The translations under genes were made by a program, and so were the position numbers. Source: Planococcaceae bacterium Storch 2/2-2 (lineage in GTDB: Bacteria; Bacillota; Bacilli; Bacillales_A; Planococcaceae). Taken from it: 64,000 nucleotides of DNA. The notes under the pieces were generated by a model. The model was not told where the DNA came from. It did no database searches and saw nothing but the letters and a program-made list of their open reading frames with translations. Positions 63,528 to 64,000 of the stretch are shown piece by piece (the first letter of the stretch is position 1; every line of letters starts with the position of its first letter). The stretch is from the NCBI GenBank assembly GCA_009740415.1, contig WOYE01000009.1, positions 1,054,001 to 1,118,000 on the forward strand, read 5' to 3'.

Positions 63528-63851
63528 CTACTTCTCTGTAATTTGAATATGTTCTGAATAGTCTGCTTCGATCGTCGCGAGGGCAACTACCATCGCTTCG
63601 ATAATCGTCTGCACTTTGTCATCTTCTTTTCCTTTCGGAAACGAGACGCTCAAATACCCACCGTCGTCGGCTTGGTCGATCACCGGCACTGTGTCAGTTA
63701 ACGCCAAAACAGCATTCACCGCACCGAAAGATACCGCTGATGCCCCTGCACAAACGAGGTCTTTTCCGTGTTCTGCGTAATCCGCATGCCCACTCATTAC
63801 GAAAGAATCGATCCGATCGCTCGGACCGCGCTCAATGATCACTCGAATCAT
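63528..63851 (-). CDS. prp: Ribosomal-processing cysteine protease Prp
   Basis: Prp (YsxB) trims the N-terminal extension of L27. The 107 residues carry the catalytic histidine in MSGHADYAEHGKDLVCAGASAVSF (H22) and the catalytic cysteine (C34). The ATG at 63851 overlaps the rplU stop codon as TAATG, so it is coupled to L21. The gene order rplU-prp-rpmA places protease and substrate together. Confidence 0.96.
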   Translation of the reverse strand: MIRVIIERGPSDRIDSFVMSGHADYAEHGKDLVCAGASAVSFGAVNAVLALTDTVPVIDQADDGGYLSVSFPKGKEDDKVQTIIEAMVVALATIEADYSEHIQITEK

Positions 63852-64000
63852 TATGCGTTAATTCCTTCGATCACTACTTTCGTGTATGGTTGACGGTGAC
63901 CTTGTTTTTTACGGTAGTTCTTTTTCGGTTTATATTTGAATACAGTAATTTTCTTACCGCGACCTTGCTTGACGATTTTTGCAGTAACAGAAGCACCTTC
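63851..64000 (-). CDS. rplU: 50S ribosomal protein L21, C-terminal part (runs off right edge)
   Basis: The last 49 codons of L21 are visible. They include the conserved [19 protein letters not shown] segment and end VVIEGINA. The 5' end, promoter and any L21 leader lie outside the window. The stop overlaps the prp start. Confidence 0.96.
   Translation of the reverse strand, partial: EGASVTAKIVKQGRGKKITVFKYKPKKNYRKKQGHRQPYTKVVIEGINA

Overview
The window is one continuous stretch of low-redundancy, gene-dense Bacillota (Bacillales) core chromosome. Almost every gene has a recognisable Bacillus subtilis counterpart, and the order follows the B. subtilis yqe-yrr-yrv-yrb block (roughly comE/dnaK through alaS, relA, secDF, ruvAB to obg/rplU). 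Most genes are on the minus strand. No transposase, integrase, phage gene, tRNA, rRNA or CRISPR array was seen. The sporulation genes that sit inside this block in B. subtilis (gpr and spoIIP near rpsT, spoVB near secDF, bofC near ruvA, spo0B between rpmA and obg) are all absent. With the near-balanced base composition and heavy use of TCG/CGA-type codons, this suggests a non-sporulating Bacillales member; Exiguobacterium is my best guess, by inference only, because no database search was possible.

Layout. 1-8.4 kb: the heat-shock operon hrcA-grpE-dnaK-dnaJ-prmA-rsmE-mtaB behind a perfect CIRCE operator, then the start of deoC. 8.4-14.4 kb: hemW, an unrecognised lipoprotein gene, lepA, divergent rpsT, holA, and the tiny gene yqzM. 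14.5-18 kb: late competence genes comEA-comEB-comEC. 18.1-23.2 kb: yqeG-yqeH-aroE-yhbY-nadD-yqeK-rsfS-yqeM (ribosome assembly, NAD and shikimate enzymes). 23.3-31.2 kb: mtnN, yrrS, greA, yrrM, mltG, yrzB, ruvX, ireB and alaS with an alanine T-box. 31.2-39.5 kb: recD2, a TPR protein, mnmA, cysteine desulfurase, cymR, then divergent rarA and convergent cheV. 39.5-44 kb: tcdA, 6S RNA, aspS and hisS behind a T-box whose specifier reads GACAC. 44.1-55.2 kb: an SH3b/amidase cell-wall hydrolase, dtd, relA, apt, recJ, a LapA-like protein, secDF, comN and yajC. 55.2-59.7 kb: tgt, queA, ruvB, ruvA and a small exported protein of unknown function on the opposite strand. 59.7-64 kb: yebC, pheA, pheB, obg, rpmA, prp and the 3' end of rplU.

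The genes serve a common theme: protein folding, ribosome and tRNA maturation, translation factors, stringent response, DNA repair and DNA uptake. Regulation readable from sequence includes HrcA/CIRCE, two T-boxes, 6S RNA, a terminator-like hairpin in the greA leader, translational coupling through ATGA/GTGA overlaps, and many intrinsic terminators. Start codons were re-chosen by Shine-Dalgarno spacing and family N-termini; several are GTG or TTG.

I see no clearly new multi-gene system. The items most worth a second look are the greA leader hairpin, the GACAC double specifier, two related palindromic intergenic repeats at 10.3-10.5 kb, the unknown lipoprotein and the unknown exported protein.
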